A stretch of DNA of 64,000 bases. It comes from Longispora fulva (GTDB lineage: Bacteria > Actinomycetota > Actinomycetes > Mycobacteriales > Micromonosporaceae). Position numbers and translations under genes: made by a program. The notes beneath the pieces are model-generated. The model ran no database searches. It was not told where the DNA came from and saw only the letters and a program-made list of their open reading frames with translations. Numbering within the stretch: position 1 is the stretch's first letter; every line of letters starts with the position of its first letter. The stretch lies in the NCBI RefSeq assembly GCF_015751905.1, contig NZ_JADOUF010000001.1, positions 4,712,001 through 4,776,000 of the forward strand, read 5' to 3'. Below are positions 50,045 through 59,900 of this stretch, in pieces.

Positions 50045-53000
50045 ATGTCGATGCGCCGCCGTGCCCTTTTCGCAGCTCTCGCTGTGGTGGGTTCACTACT
50101 TACCGTGATCGGGGTGCCCGTCGGGGCCGAGCCCGGCCAGGCCGCCACCCTGCCGTCCGGTTTTCAGGAACAAGTGGTCCTGAGCGGGCTGAACAAGCCC
50201 ACGAACATCGTCTTCTCCCCCGACGGCCGGATCTTCGTCGCGGAGAAGGGCGGCGTGATCAAGGTCTTCGACTCCCTCGCCGACACCACCCCCGACGTGT
50301 TCGCCGACCTGTCGACGAACGTGCACGACTACACGGACCGGGGGTTGCTCGGCCTGGCCGTGCCGCCGAACTTCCCGACCAACCCGTACGTCTACGTGCT
50401 CTACTCCTTCGACGCCGCGATCGGCGGCACCGCCCCGCGCTGGGGCGACGGCTGCCCCAACCCGCCCGGCACCCAGGACGGCTGCGTCATCAGCGGCCGG
50501 CTGTCGCGGCTGCAGGCCAGCGGCAACCACATGGTCGGCAACGAGCAGGTGCTGCTCAACGACTGGTGCCAGCAGTTCTTCACCCACTCGGTGGGCAGCG
50601 TGGAGTTCGGCCCGGACGGCGCGCTGTACGTCTCCGGCGGCGACGGCGCGAGCCCGACCTGGGCGGACTGGGGCCAGGCCGGCTACCCGGCGGTGAACCC
50701 GTGCGACGACCCGCCCGGCGGCGTGGGCGGCGTGCAGACGGCACCGACCGCCGAGGGCGGCGCGCTGCGCAGCCAGTCCGTGCGGGCCGTGGACCGCACC
50801 CACACCCCGCTGGGCGGCACGATCATCCGGATCGACCCGAACACGGCCCAGCCGCTCAACGACAACCCGTGGTACGCGAGCGGGCAGGACGCCAACACCA
50901 AGCGGATCGTGGCGTACGGGCTGCGCAACCCCTACCGGCTGACGTTCCGCCCCGGCACCTCCGAGATCTGGGTCGGCGACGTGGGCTGGCGCACCTGGGA
51001 GGAGATCAACCGGGTCGTCAACCCGAAGGCCGCCGTCCCGCAGAACTTCGGCTGGCCCTGCTACGAGGGCGACAACGGCGGGCTGCACAAGACCAGCGGG
51101 TACGCCAGCGCCGGCCTCAACCTGTGCACCTCCCTGTACAACACGCCGAACTCGACGACCCGGCCGTACTTCGCGTACAACCACGCCGACGCCGTCGTGC
51201 CGAACGACCACTGCGCCATCGACGGCTCCTCGCCGACCGGGCTGGCGTTCTACACGGCGGGGATGGGCAACTACCCGAGCCGGTACAACGGAGCCCTGTT
51301 CTTCGCCGACTACGCGCGCAGCTGCATCTGGGCCATGATGCCCGGGGCCGGCGGCCTGCCGGACCCGACGAAGATCGAGCTGTTCGACGGCGGAGCGGCC
51401 ACCCCGACCGACCTGACCGTCGGCCCGGGCGGCGACCTGTACTACGCCGACATCGCCGGCGGCACGGTGCGCCGGGTGCGCTACTTCTCCGGCAACCAGC
51501 CGCCGACCGCCGCGGCCACCGCGACGCCGACCTCGGGCCCCGCCCCGCTGGCCGTGCAGTTCAACGGCACCGGCTCCTCCGACCCGGACGTCGGCGACAC
51601 CCTGACCTACGCCTGGGACTTCACCAACGACGGCACGGTCGACGCGACCACCGCCTCGCCGACCTACACCTACACCGGCACCGGGTCGTTCACGGCCAAG
51701 CTGACCGTGACCGACACCAGCGGGGCCAGCAACAGCACCACGGTGCCGATATCCGTGGGGGTGGGCGCGCCGGTCGCGGTGATCGACACCCCGGACGCGG
51801 CGCTGACCTGGCAGGTCGACGACCACATCACGTTCTCCGGGCACGCGAACAGCCCGCAGGAGGGCGCGCTGCCGCCCAGCGCCCTGAAATGGGAGCTGCG
51901 GTTGCAGCACTGCGTGACCGACACCAGCTGCCACACCCACGTGCTGCAGAACTTCACCGGGGTGGCCTCCGGAGCGTTCGACGCCCCGGACCACGACTTC
52001 CCGTCGCACCTGGAGCTGGTGCTCACGGCCACGGACTCCGGCGGGCGCAGCTCGACGACGTCGGTGACCCTGCAACCGAAGACCACGAAGCTGAACTTCT
52101 CGACCAACCCGCCCGGCCTGACACTGTCCACGGTGTACGGCACGGAGGCCGCCCCCTTCAGCCAGGTCGTCATCTCCGGCTCGCACAACACGATCAGCGC
52201 GCCGAGCCCGCAGACGCTCAACGGCGTGACCTACACGTTCACCGGCTGGTCGGACGGCGGGGCTCAGACGCACGTCGCGACGGTGCCGACGACGGAGACC
52301 ACGTACACGGCCACGTTCACGGCCGGGGCTCCGGCGCAGCAGGGGCTGTCGGGCACGGTCACCATCGACGGCTCGGGGCGCCCGCTGCCCGGGGCGACCG
52401 TGACGCTGAACCCCGGCGGGGTCACCACGACCACCTCGGCGACCGGCGGCTACTCGTTCGACAACGTGACCTCCGGCAACTACGGGGTCACGGTCACCCA
52501 GGGCCTCGGCCGGTGCGTCACCCCGCACACCGCCTCGGTGACGGTGTCCGGCACGACCACGGCGAACGTGGCGGTGACGGCGCTGCACGACAACGCCGGG
52601 TACAGCTGCGTGGACTCGACGGCCGGCGCGTACGTGCCCGGGACGACCGTGACGCCGCTGACCGGCGACGACGCGGTGCAGCAGGTGACACTGCCGTTCG
52701 CGTTCCCGTTCTACGGCGCGAACTACTCCACGGCCTGGGTGGACACCAACGGGATGCTGTCGTTCACCTCGATGCCGTCCAGCGTGATCACCCGGGGCGC
52801 GATCCCGTCGGGCGCCGCGCCGAACAACGGGATCTACCCGTTCTGGACGGACCTGAAGATGGACACCGCCTCGGCGCTGCGGACGGCCACCGTGAACGGC
52901 GACTTCGTGCTCGACTGGAACAACGTCTACATCTACGGGTACAAGTCCTACCGGCTGAACTTCGAGGTGATCCTGTCGCCGAACGGGAACATCCGGTTCA

Positions 53001-53149
53001 ACTACCAGTACCTCGACGCGCGGGCCAGCGAGCAGGGCGGCGCGTCGACCGTGGGGATCGAGAGCCCGGACGGGTCGACGGCGGTGCAGTTCTCCACCGC
53101 CGATCCGGTGCTCAGGGACACGCTGACGATCCTGTTCCGACGGACGTGA
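50045..53149 (+). CDS. Secreted PQQ-type sugar dehydrogenase/PKD multidomain protein, paralogue 1
   Basis: 1,034 residues. Signal peptide (1-34), then a soluble glucose/sorbosone dehydrogenase-like beta-propeller (about 35-480) with FSPDGRIFVAEKGGVIKV, DRGLLGLAVPPNFPTNPYVYVLYS, and H181 in THSVGSVEFGPDGALYVSGGDGA, which aligns with the catalytic-type histidine. PKD domain at 483-573, a beta-sandwich to about 680, a WSDGGAQTH unit, a carboxypeptidase-regulatory-like repeat (765-830) and a C-terminal domain with VDTNGMLSF, IYPFWTDL, ASTVGIE and DPVLRDTLTILFRR. Probably extracellular oxidation of sugar or polysaccharide. Ends in a strong palindromic terminator. Confidence 0.9.
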   Translation: MSMRRRALFAALAVVGSLLTVIGVPVGAEPGQAATLPSGFQEQVVLSGLNKPTNIVFSPDGRIFVAEKGGVIKVFDSLADTTPDVFADLSTNVHDYTDRGLLGLAVPPNFPTNPYVYVLYSFDAAIGGTAPRWGDGCPNPPGTQDGCVISGRLSRLQASGNHMVGNEQVLLNDWCQQFFTHSVGSVEFGPDGALYVSGGDGASPTWADWGQAGYPAVNPCDDPPGGVGGVQTAPTAEGGALRSQSVRAVDRTHTPLGGTIIRIDPNTAQPLNDNPWYASGQDANTKRIVAYGLRNPYRLTFRPGTSEIWVGDVGWRTWEEINRVVNPKAAVPQNFGWPCYEGDNGGLHKTSGYASAGLNLCTSLYNTPNSTTRPYFAYNHADAVVPNDHCAIDGSSPTGLAFYTAGMGNYPSRYNGALFFADYARSCIWAMMPGAGGLPDPTKIELFDGGAATPTDLTVGPGGDLYYADIAGGTVRRVRYFSGNQPPTAAATATPTSGPAPLAVQFNGTGSSDPDVGDTLTYAWDFTNDGTVDATTASPTYTYTGTGSFTAKLTVTDTSGASNSTTVPISVGVGAPVAVIDTPDAALTWQVDDHITFSGHANSPQEGALPPSALKWELRLQHCVTDTSCHTHVLQNFTGVASGAFDAPDHDFPSHLELVLTATDSGGRSSTTSVTLQPKTTKLNFSTNPPGLTLSTVYGTEAAPFSQVVISGSHNTISAPSPQTLNGVTYTFTGWSDGGAQTHVATVPTTETTYTATFTAGAPAQQGLSGTVTIDGSGRPLPGATVTLNPGGVTTTTSATGGYSFDNVTSGNYGVTVTQGLGRCVTPHTASVTVSGTTTANVAVTALHDNAGYSCVDSTAGAYVPGTTVTPLTGDDAVQQVTLPFAFPFYGANYSTAWVDTNGMLSFTSMPSSVITRGAIPSGAAPNNGIYPFWTDLKMDTASALRTATVNGDFVLDWNNVYIYGYKSYRLNFEVILSPNGNIRFNYQYLDARASEQGGASTVGIESPDGSTAVQFSTADPVLRDTLTILFRRT

Positions 53150-53160
53150 CCTAGCCACGA

Positions 53161-53194
53161 GAAAGGGCCCCGGGTGATCACCCGGGGCCCTTTC
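53161..53194. terminator. 34-bp perfect palindromic terminator
   Basis: Fifteen-base arms beginning GAAAGGGCCCCGGGT meet at a palindromic GATC centre, with TTTC on the + strand side and GAAAG as its mirror. It starts 11 bases after paralogue 1 and ends 11 bases before the DUF2752 stop, so it works on both strands. Confidence 0.9.
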
Positions 53195-53204
53195 TCGTCG
53201 CGGT

Positions 53205-53699
53205 CTAGACGAAGAACATCGTGAACGGCGCCCAGGGCAGGTTCCTCAGGACCGAGAACACGCCCCATGCGACGAGGAACATCGCGATGACCTGGGGTTG
53301 GATGTTCAGCATCGGGATCCTCGTCCGGAACACCCGGTTGGCCGACCAGGCCACGAACATGTAGGCCAGGAACGGCAGCGCGAACAGGACCACGATGTGG
53401 TTGCGGGCCGCCTCGGGCAGGTTCCCGTGCAGCACATACCACATCGCGCGGGTGCCGCCGCAGCCCGGGCAGTCGAAGCCGGTCAGCAGCTTCATCGCGC
53501 AGCTCGGCGTCGCGCCGGCCTGGGCGGCCGCCGGGTCCACCGCGAGGGTGTAGGCCACGCCGCCGCCGATGCAGGCGAGCGCCGCCAACGGGGCGAGCCA
53601 CGGGGGCTTCTCGACGATCCGGGTCATGAACCGGGTGAACCGGCCCGGTTCGGGCAGCGGATAAGGATACGGGACGTGTCCGCCCACGGGCTCCGCCAT
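53205..53699 (-). CDS. DUF2752 membrane protein
   Basis: 164 residues. The signature FDCPGCGGTRAMWYVLHGNLPEAARNH (cysteines in CPGCGGTR) defines DUF2752, with about four membrane helices. The N-terminus is Pro/Tyr-rich (VPYPYPLPEPG). Function unknown. It is on the opposite strand between the first and second secreted-dehydrogenase paralogues and interrupts an otherwise tandem array. Confidence 0.92.
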   Translation of the reverse strand: MAEPVGGHVPYPYPLPEPGRFTRFMTRIVEKPPWLAPLAALACIGGGVAYTLAVDPAAAQAGATPSCAMKLLTGFDCPGCGGTRAMWYVLHGNLPEAARNHIVVLFALPFLAYMFVAWSANRVFRTRIPMLNIQPQVIAMFLVAWGVFSVLRNLPWAPFTMFFV

Positions 53700-53839
53700 G
53701 ACACCAGCACCTTCTTCATCTCAGTCGACATTGACACGGTACCGCGTGCGGCGGAAACGTGTCGGGCGCTCCCAGAACGGTCACCGACAGTCAGGCATCC
53801 GACACTCTCTATATCGAACATCCTTCATATGCTGCCGGA

Positions 53840-56800
53840 ATGATGCTCCGTCGCCTGCTCACGGCCGCCGGCCTCGTCGCGGCCACCCTCGTCCCGGGTC
53901 CGCCTGCGACCGCCGCGACGTTGCCGAGCGGCTTCGTCGAGCAGATCGTGTTCACCGGCCTGAGCCAGCCCACCAATGTCGAGTTCGCGCCGGACGGGCG
54001 GATCTTCGTCGCCCAGAAGTACGGCGTCATCAAGGTGTACGACTCGCTCACCGACCCGACCCCCGACACGTTCGCCGACCTGTCTACCCAGGTGTACTCG
54101 GCCTGGGACCGGGGCCTGCTCGGCATGGCGCTCGCCCCGAACTTCCCGGCCGACCCGTACGTCTACGTGCTCTACACCTACGACGCCAAGCCCGGCGGCA
54201 CCGCGCCCACCTGGGGCGACGCCTGCCCGAACCCGCCAGGGGAGACCGCGGACGGCTGCGTGGTGACCGGCCGGCTGTCCCGGCTGAAGGCGGTCGGCAA
54301 CCAGATGAGCGGTCCCGAGCAGGTGCTGGTGACCGACTGGTGCCAGCAGTACCCGAGCCACTCCGTCGGGGATCTGGTGTTCGGGGCCGACGGCGCGCTG
54401 TACGCCTCCGCCGGCGACGGGGCCAGCTTCAACTGGACCGACTGGGGCCAGGACGGCAACCCGGTCAACCCGTGCGGCGACCCCGGCGGCGCGAACCCGA
54501 CCCCGCCGACCGCGGAGGGCGGGGCGCTGCGGTCCCAGGACGTCCGGACCACCGGGGACCCGACCGGGCTGAACGGCAGCGTGATCCGGATCGACCCGGC
54601 GACCGGGGCCGGGCTGCCCGGCAACCCGTACGCCTCCTCGACGGACGCCAACGCGCGGCGGATCTCCTCGTACGGGCTGCGCAACCCGTTCCGGCTGGCC
54701 GTACGGCCCGGCACCTCCGAGGTGTGGGCCGGCGACGTCGGCTGGAACACCTGGGAGGAGCTCGACCGGCTCGCCACGCCCGGGTCCAACTTCGGCTGGC
54801 CGTGCCACGAGGGCAATGCCCGCCAGCCCGGCTACGACGGCGCGAACCTGAACCTGTGCGAGAGCCTCTACACCGCCGGCGGCGTCACCGCGCCGTACTA
54901 CGCCTACAACCACGCCAGCCAGGTCGTCCCCGGGGAGACGTGCCCGACCGGCGGGTCGGCCGTCTCGGGGCTCGCGTTCTACCCCGGGAGCGGCGGGGCG
55001 TACCCGGCGGAGTACCGCAACGCCTTGTTCTTCGCGGACTACAGCCGGGGCTGCATCTGGTCGATGGGCGCCGGGGCCGACGGCCTGCCGGACCCGACGA
55101 AGATCAAGACGTTCGCCGCCGGCGCGGCCAACCCCGTCGACCTGGAGATCGGCCCCGGCGGCGACCTGTACTACGCGGACCTGACCGGCGGCACCATCCG
55201 CCGCCTGCGGTACTACCCGGCCAACCGCCCGCCGGTGCCGGCGTTCACCGCCACCCCCTCGGCCGGCCCGGCGCCCCTGACCGTCGCGTTCGACGCCGTC
55301 GGCAGCACCGACCCCGACCCGGGCGACATCCTCGGCTACCAGTGGGACTTCGACAACAACGGCACGGTGGACGCCACCGGCCGCACGGCGTCGTACATCT
55401 ACGCCACGGCCGGGCCGCGCACCGCCAAACTCACGGTCACCGACTCCACCGGGGCCGCGGCGAGCACCACGACCCTGATCAGTCCCGGGGAGTCCCCGCC
55501 GGTCCCGGTGATCGACTCCCCCGCCGGCACCCTGCGGTGGAAGGTCGGCGACCCGGTGAGCTTCACCGGGCACGCCACCGACGCCCAGGACGGCACCCTG
55601 CCGGCGGCCCGGCTGCGCTGGCAGCTCGTGCTCCAGCACTGCTCGTCGGCCACCGACTGCCACAGCCACCCGTTGCGGGAGTTCACCGGGTACGGCGGGT
55701 CGTTCACGGCGCCGGACCACGAGTACCCGTCGCATCTGGATCTGATCCTCACCGCCACCGACTCGGCCGGGCTGACCGGGACGAGGACCGTGCGGCTCGA
55801 CCCGAGCACCGTCGACCTGACGTTCACCACCGCCCCGGCCGGGCTGCAGCTCACCGTCGGCTCCGCGACCGGCACCGGTCCGTTCACCCGGACCGTCATC
55901 GTCGGCTCCACCCAGACGGTCAGCGCGCCCACCCCGCAGGGTTCCTACGCGTTCGGCGGCTGGTCGGACGGCGGCGCGCAGACCCACGTCCTGACGGCCC
56001 CGGCGACGGCGGCCACCGTGACCGCGACGTTCACCCCGATCACCTCGACGCTGTCGGTCACCGGCACCGCGACCGTCGCCGGCACCGGGCGGCCCCTGGT
56101 CGGGGCGACCGTGACCCTGAACCCCGGCGGCCAGACCACCACGACGTCGGCCACCGGCGGCTACGCCTTCACCGGCCTCACCCCCGGCACCTACGGGGTC
56201 ACGGTCACCCGCGGCCTCGGCCGGTGCGTCACCCCCGCCACGGCCTCGGTGATCGTGGACGGGCCCAAGGTCGCCGACCTGGCCGTCACCGCGCGGTCCG
56301 ACGGGTACGGCTACACCTGCGTGGACGCGGCCCTGCCGTACCGGGCGGGCTCCACCGCGCTGGCGCTGACCGGCGACGACAAGGTCGCCCCGGTGACCCT
56401 GCCCTTCGCCTTCCCCTACTACGGCCAGACCTACACCGCCGCCACCGTCGACACCAACGGCGTGCTGTCCTTCGGCACCGCCGCCTCGGCCGCGGCCAAC
56501 GTCGACGTGCCCGCCGCCAGCGCGCCGAACGCCGCGATCTACCCGTTCTGGCGGGACCTGGGGCTCGACACGAGCTCCCAGGTGCTCACGTCCGCCGGGC
56601 CGGGCACGTTCACCGTCGAATGGCGCAACGCCTACCTCTACGGGTACCGGTCGCACCGGATCTCGTTCTCCGTGACCCTCTCGGCCAACGGGGACGTCGA
56701 GGTCGACTACCAGGCCCTCGACCCGCGGGCCGACGAGCAGGGCGGCGGCGCGACCGTGGGCATCGAGAACGAGACGGGCACGGTGGGGCTGCGCTACTCC

Positions 56801-56854
56801 TACGCCGAGCCGGTGCTCCGCGACGAGATCTCGGTACTGTTCCGCCGCCCATGA
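53840..56854 (+). CDS. Secreted PQQ-type sugar dehydrogenase/PKD multidomain protein, paralogue 2
   Basis: 1,004 residues from ATG 53840 (ATG 53843 also possible), where the signal peptide MMLRRLLTAAGLVAATLV begins. Same domain order as paralogue 1: propeller with FAPDGRIFVAQKYGVIKV, DRGLLGMALAPNFPADPYVYVLYT and PSHSVGDLVFGADGALYASAGDGA; PKD (FTATPSAGPAPLTVAFDAVGS); the WKVGDPVSFTGHA sandwich; WSDGGAQTH; TVTLNPGGQTTTTSATGGY; and the YPFWRDLGLDTSS...GIENETG...PVLRDEISVLFRR tail. It is closer to paralogue 3 than to 1. No good Shine-Dalgarno; ACATCCTT and TCATAT lie just upstream. Confidence 0.9.
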   Translation: MMLRRLLTAAGLVAATLVPGPPATAATLPSGFVEQIVFTGLSQPTNVEFAPDGRIFVAQKYGVIKVYDSLTDPTPDTFADLSTQVYSAWDRGLLGMALAPNFPADPYVYVLYTYDAKPGGTAPTWGDACPNPPGETADGCVVTGRLSRLKAVGNQMSGPEQVLVTDWCQQYPSHSVGDLVFGADGALYASAGDGASFNWTDWGQDGNPVNPCGDPGGANPTPPTAEGGALRSQDVRTTGDPTGLNGSVIRIDPATGAGLPGNPYASSTDANARRISSYGLRNPFRLAVRPGTSEVWAGDVGWNTWEELDRLATPGSNFGWPCHEGNARQPGYDGANLNLCESLYTAGGVTAPYYAYNHASQVVPGETCPTGGSAVSGLAFYPGSGGAYPAEYRNALFFADYSRGCIWSMGAGADGLPDPTKIKTFAAGAANPVDLEIGPGGDLYYADLTGGTIRRLRYYPANRPPVPAFTATPSAGPAPLTVAFDAVGSTDPDPGDILGYQWDFDNNGTVDATGRTASYIYATAGPRTAKLTVTDSTGAAASTTTLISPGESPPVPVIDSPAGTLRWKVGDPVSFTGHATDAQDGTLPAARLRWQLVLQHCSSATDCHSHPLREFTGYGGSFTAPDHEYPSHLDLILTATDSAGLTGTRTVRLDPSTVDLTFTTAPAGLQLTVGSATGTGPFTRTVIVGSTQTVSAPTPQGSYAFGGWSDGGAQTHVLTAPATAATVTATFTPITSTLSVTGTATVAGTGRPLVGATVTLNPGGQTTTTSATGGYAFTGLTPGTYGVTVTRGLGRCVTPATASVIVDGPKVADLAVTARSDGYGYTCVDAALPYRAGSTALALTGDDKVAPVTLPFAFPYYGQTYTAATVDTNGVLSFGTAASAAANVDVPAASAPNAAIYPFWRDLGLDTSSQVLTSAGPGTFTVEWRNAYLYGYRSHRISFSVTLSANGDVEVDYQALDPRADEQGGGATVGIENETGTVGLRYSYAEPVLRDEISVLFRRP

Positions 56855-56864
56855 CGCCATTCAT

Positions 56865-56900
56865 CAGGTAATACCTGAAAAACATACTTATTATCGGTCC
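56865..56900 (+). promoter_or_regulatory. Promoter of paralogue 3 with CAGGTA-A-TACCTG palindrome
   Basis: TATTAT (56889-56894) ends 6 bases before the ATG at 56901, predicting a leaderless mRNA. ACATACTT overlaps its upstream edge. The 13-bp palindrome CAGGTAATACCTG (56865-56877) sits in the -35 area and is a candidate operator. The spacing to paralogue 2 is only 46 bases. Confidence 0.5.
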
Positions 56901-59900
56901 ATGACGCTTCGTGGTGTGCTGCTCAGAGCCGTCCTCACTGTCGTCGTCTTGTCGCCGGTGTGCCTCGAACTCACCGGCGACCCGGTCAGCGCCGCGAGCA
57001 CCCTGCCGCCGGGTTTCGTCCAGGAGACCGTCTTCACCGGGCTGTCCGCCCCGACGAACATCGAGTTCGCGGCGGACGGCCGGGTGTTCGTCGCCCAGAA
57101 GGGCGGCATGATCAAGGTCTTCGACTCGCTGACCGACCCGACCCCCGACACCTTCGCCGACCTGTCCGCCGAGGTGCACGACTTCTGGGACCGCGGTCTG
57201 CTCGGCATGGCCCTGGCCCCGAACTTCCCCGCCGACCCCTACGTCTACGTCCTCTACACCTACGACGCCAAGCCCGGCGGAGCCCCGCCCACCTGGGGCG
57301 ACGCGTGCCCGAACCCGCCAGGGGCCAACGCCGACGGCTGCGTGGTCACCGGGCGGCTGTCCCGGCTGCAGGCGGCCGGCAACCACATGACCGGCCCGGA
57401 GCAGGTCCTGATCACCGACTGGTGCCAGCAGTTCCCGAGCCACTCGATCGGCGACCTCAAGTTCGGCGCCGACGGCGCGCTGTACGTCTCCGGCGGCGAG
57501 GGCGCCAGCTTCACCTTCGCCGACCACGGCCAGAACGGGAACCCGTGCGGCGACCCCGGCGGCGCGAACCCCGCCCCGCCGGGCGCCGAGGGCGGCGCGC
57601 TGCGGGCCCAGGACGTCCGCAGCCTCGGCGACCCGACCGGCCTGTCGGGGACCCTGCTGCGGATCGACCCCGCCACCGGGGCCGGCCTGCCCGGCAACCC
57701 CTACGCCTCCTCCGCCGACGCCAACGCCCGGCGGATCTCGGCGTTCGGCCTGCGCAACCCGTTCCGGCTCGCCGTGCGACCCGGCACGTCCGAGATCTGG
57801 GCCGGCGACACCGGCTGGAACACCTGGGACGAGATCGACCGGGTCACACCCGGCGCCAACCTCGGCTGGCCCTGCTACGAGGGCCCGGACCGCCAGCCGG
57901 CGTACGACGCCGAGAACCTGAACATGTGCGAGAGCCTCTACACCGGGGGCGGGGCGACCGCGCCGTACTACGCGTACAACCACGGGGCCACCGTGGTGCC
58001 CGGGGAGACCTGCCCGACCGGGGGCGGCTCGGTGACCGGGCTCGCGTTCGCGCCGGACAGCGGGAGCTACCCCGCCGAGTACCGCGGGGCGCTGTTCTTC
58101 GCCGACTACTCCCGGGGCTGCATCTGGGCCATGCGCGCCGGCCCCGACGGGCTGCCGGACCCGACCAGGATCACCAACTTCGTCACCCAGGCCGTCAACC
58201 CCGTCGACCTGGCGATCGGCCCCGGCGGCGAGCTCTACTACCCCGACCTCAACGGCGGCACGATCCGCCGGATCCGGTACTTCTCCGCCAACCGGCCGCC
58301 CGTCGCGTCCTTCACCGCAGTCCCCGACCACGGGCCGGCCCCGCTGACCGTCAGCTTCGACGCCAGCGGCAGCACCGACCCCGACGGCGACGCGCTCACC
58401 TACCAGTGGGACTTCCAGAACGACGGCACCGTCGACGCGACCGGCGTGACGGCCGGCTTCACCTACGCCACCCCGGGGGACCGGACGGCGAAACTCACCG
58501 TCACCGACCCCGGCGGGGCCAGCGCCAGCACCACGCTGGTCGTGCACCCGGGCGAGGCCCCGCCCAGCGCGTTCATCGACTCCCCCGGCGGCCAACTGCG
58601 CTGGAAGGTCGGCGACGCCATCGCCTTCACCGGGCACGGCACCGACCCGCAGGACGGCACGATCCCCGGCAGCCGGCTGAGCTGGGAGCTGATCCTGCAC
58701 CACTGCGACGCCGCAGGAGACTGCCACACCCACGCGGTGCAACAGTTCACGGGTACCAGCGGAAGCTTCGTCGCGCCCGGGCACGAATACCCGGCCCACC
58801 TGGAGCTACGGCTCACCGCCACCGACTCCACCGGGCTGACCGGCACGACCAGCGTCCGGCTCGACCCGTTCACCACCGACGTCACGTTCGCCTCCGACCC
58901 GCCGGGTCTGCAGGTCACGGCCGGTTCCGACACGGCGGCCGCGCCCTTCACCCGCACGGTGATCACCGGGTCGACCACGTCGGTCGGCGCGCCCACCCCG
59001 CAGACGGTCGGCGGCCAGTCCTACGCCTTCCGGACCTGGTCGGACGGTGGCGCGCAGACCCACGACGTCACGGTCGGGGACGCGCCCACCACCTACACCG
59101 CCCACTACGAGGCCATCTCCGGGAACCTGGGCATCACCGGCAGGGCGCTCGTCGCCAGCACCGGCAAGCCCCTGGTCGGCGCGCTCGTCACGCTCACTCC
59201 CAGCGGCCGGACCACGACCACGTCGGCCACCGGCGGCTACGCCTTCACCGGCCTGCCCCCGGACACCTACGGCGTGACCGTGTCCCTCGGCCGCGGCCGG
59301 TGCGTCACCCCGGCCACCGCCTCCGTCGTCCTCGACGGGCCGAAGACCGTGGACGTCCGGGTCACCGCCCGGGCCGACGCGTACGGCTACACCTGTGTCG
59401 ACGGGTCGAAACCATTCGTGCCCGGGACACAGGCCATCGCGTTGACCGGCGACAACGCCGTCGCCGCGGTGAACCTGCCCTTCGCGTTCCCCTTCTACGG
59501 CCAGAGCTACACGAAGGCCAAGGTGGACACCAACGGGGTGCTGTCCTTCACCGCCACCGGATCCCACCCCGACCACGTGTCCATTCCGACGACGGCGGCG
59601 CCCAACGGGTCGATCTACCCGTTCTGGCGGGACTTCGTCCTCGACGGGTCCTCCGCCGTCCTGACCGCCTCGTCCGCCGGGGCGTTCACCGTGGAGTGGC
59701 GCAACGTGTCCGTGAAGGGGCAGCCGACCCGGCGGGTCGGGTTCTCCGTGACGCTCTACCCGGACGGGGACGTCCAGCTCGGCTACCAGGGGATCGACCC
59801 GCAGGTGGACGAGCGGGGCGGGACCGCGACGGTCGGCATCGAGAACCAGGCCGGGACGATGGGGGTCCGCTACCTCTACCACGACCCGGTGCTGCGCAAC

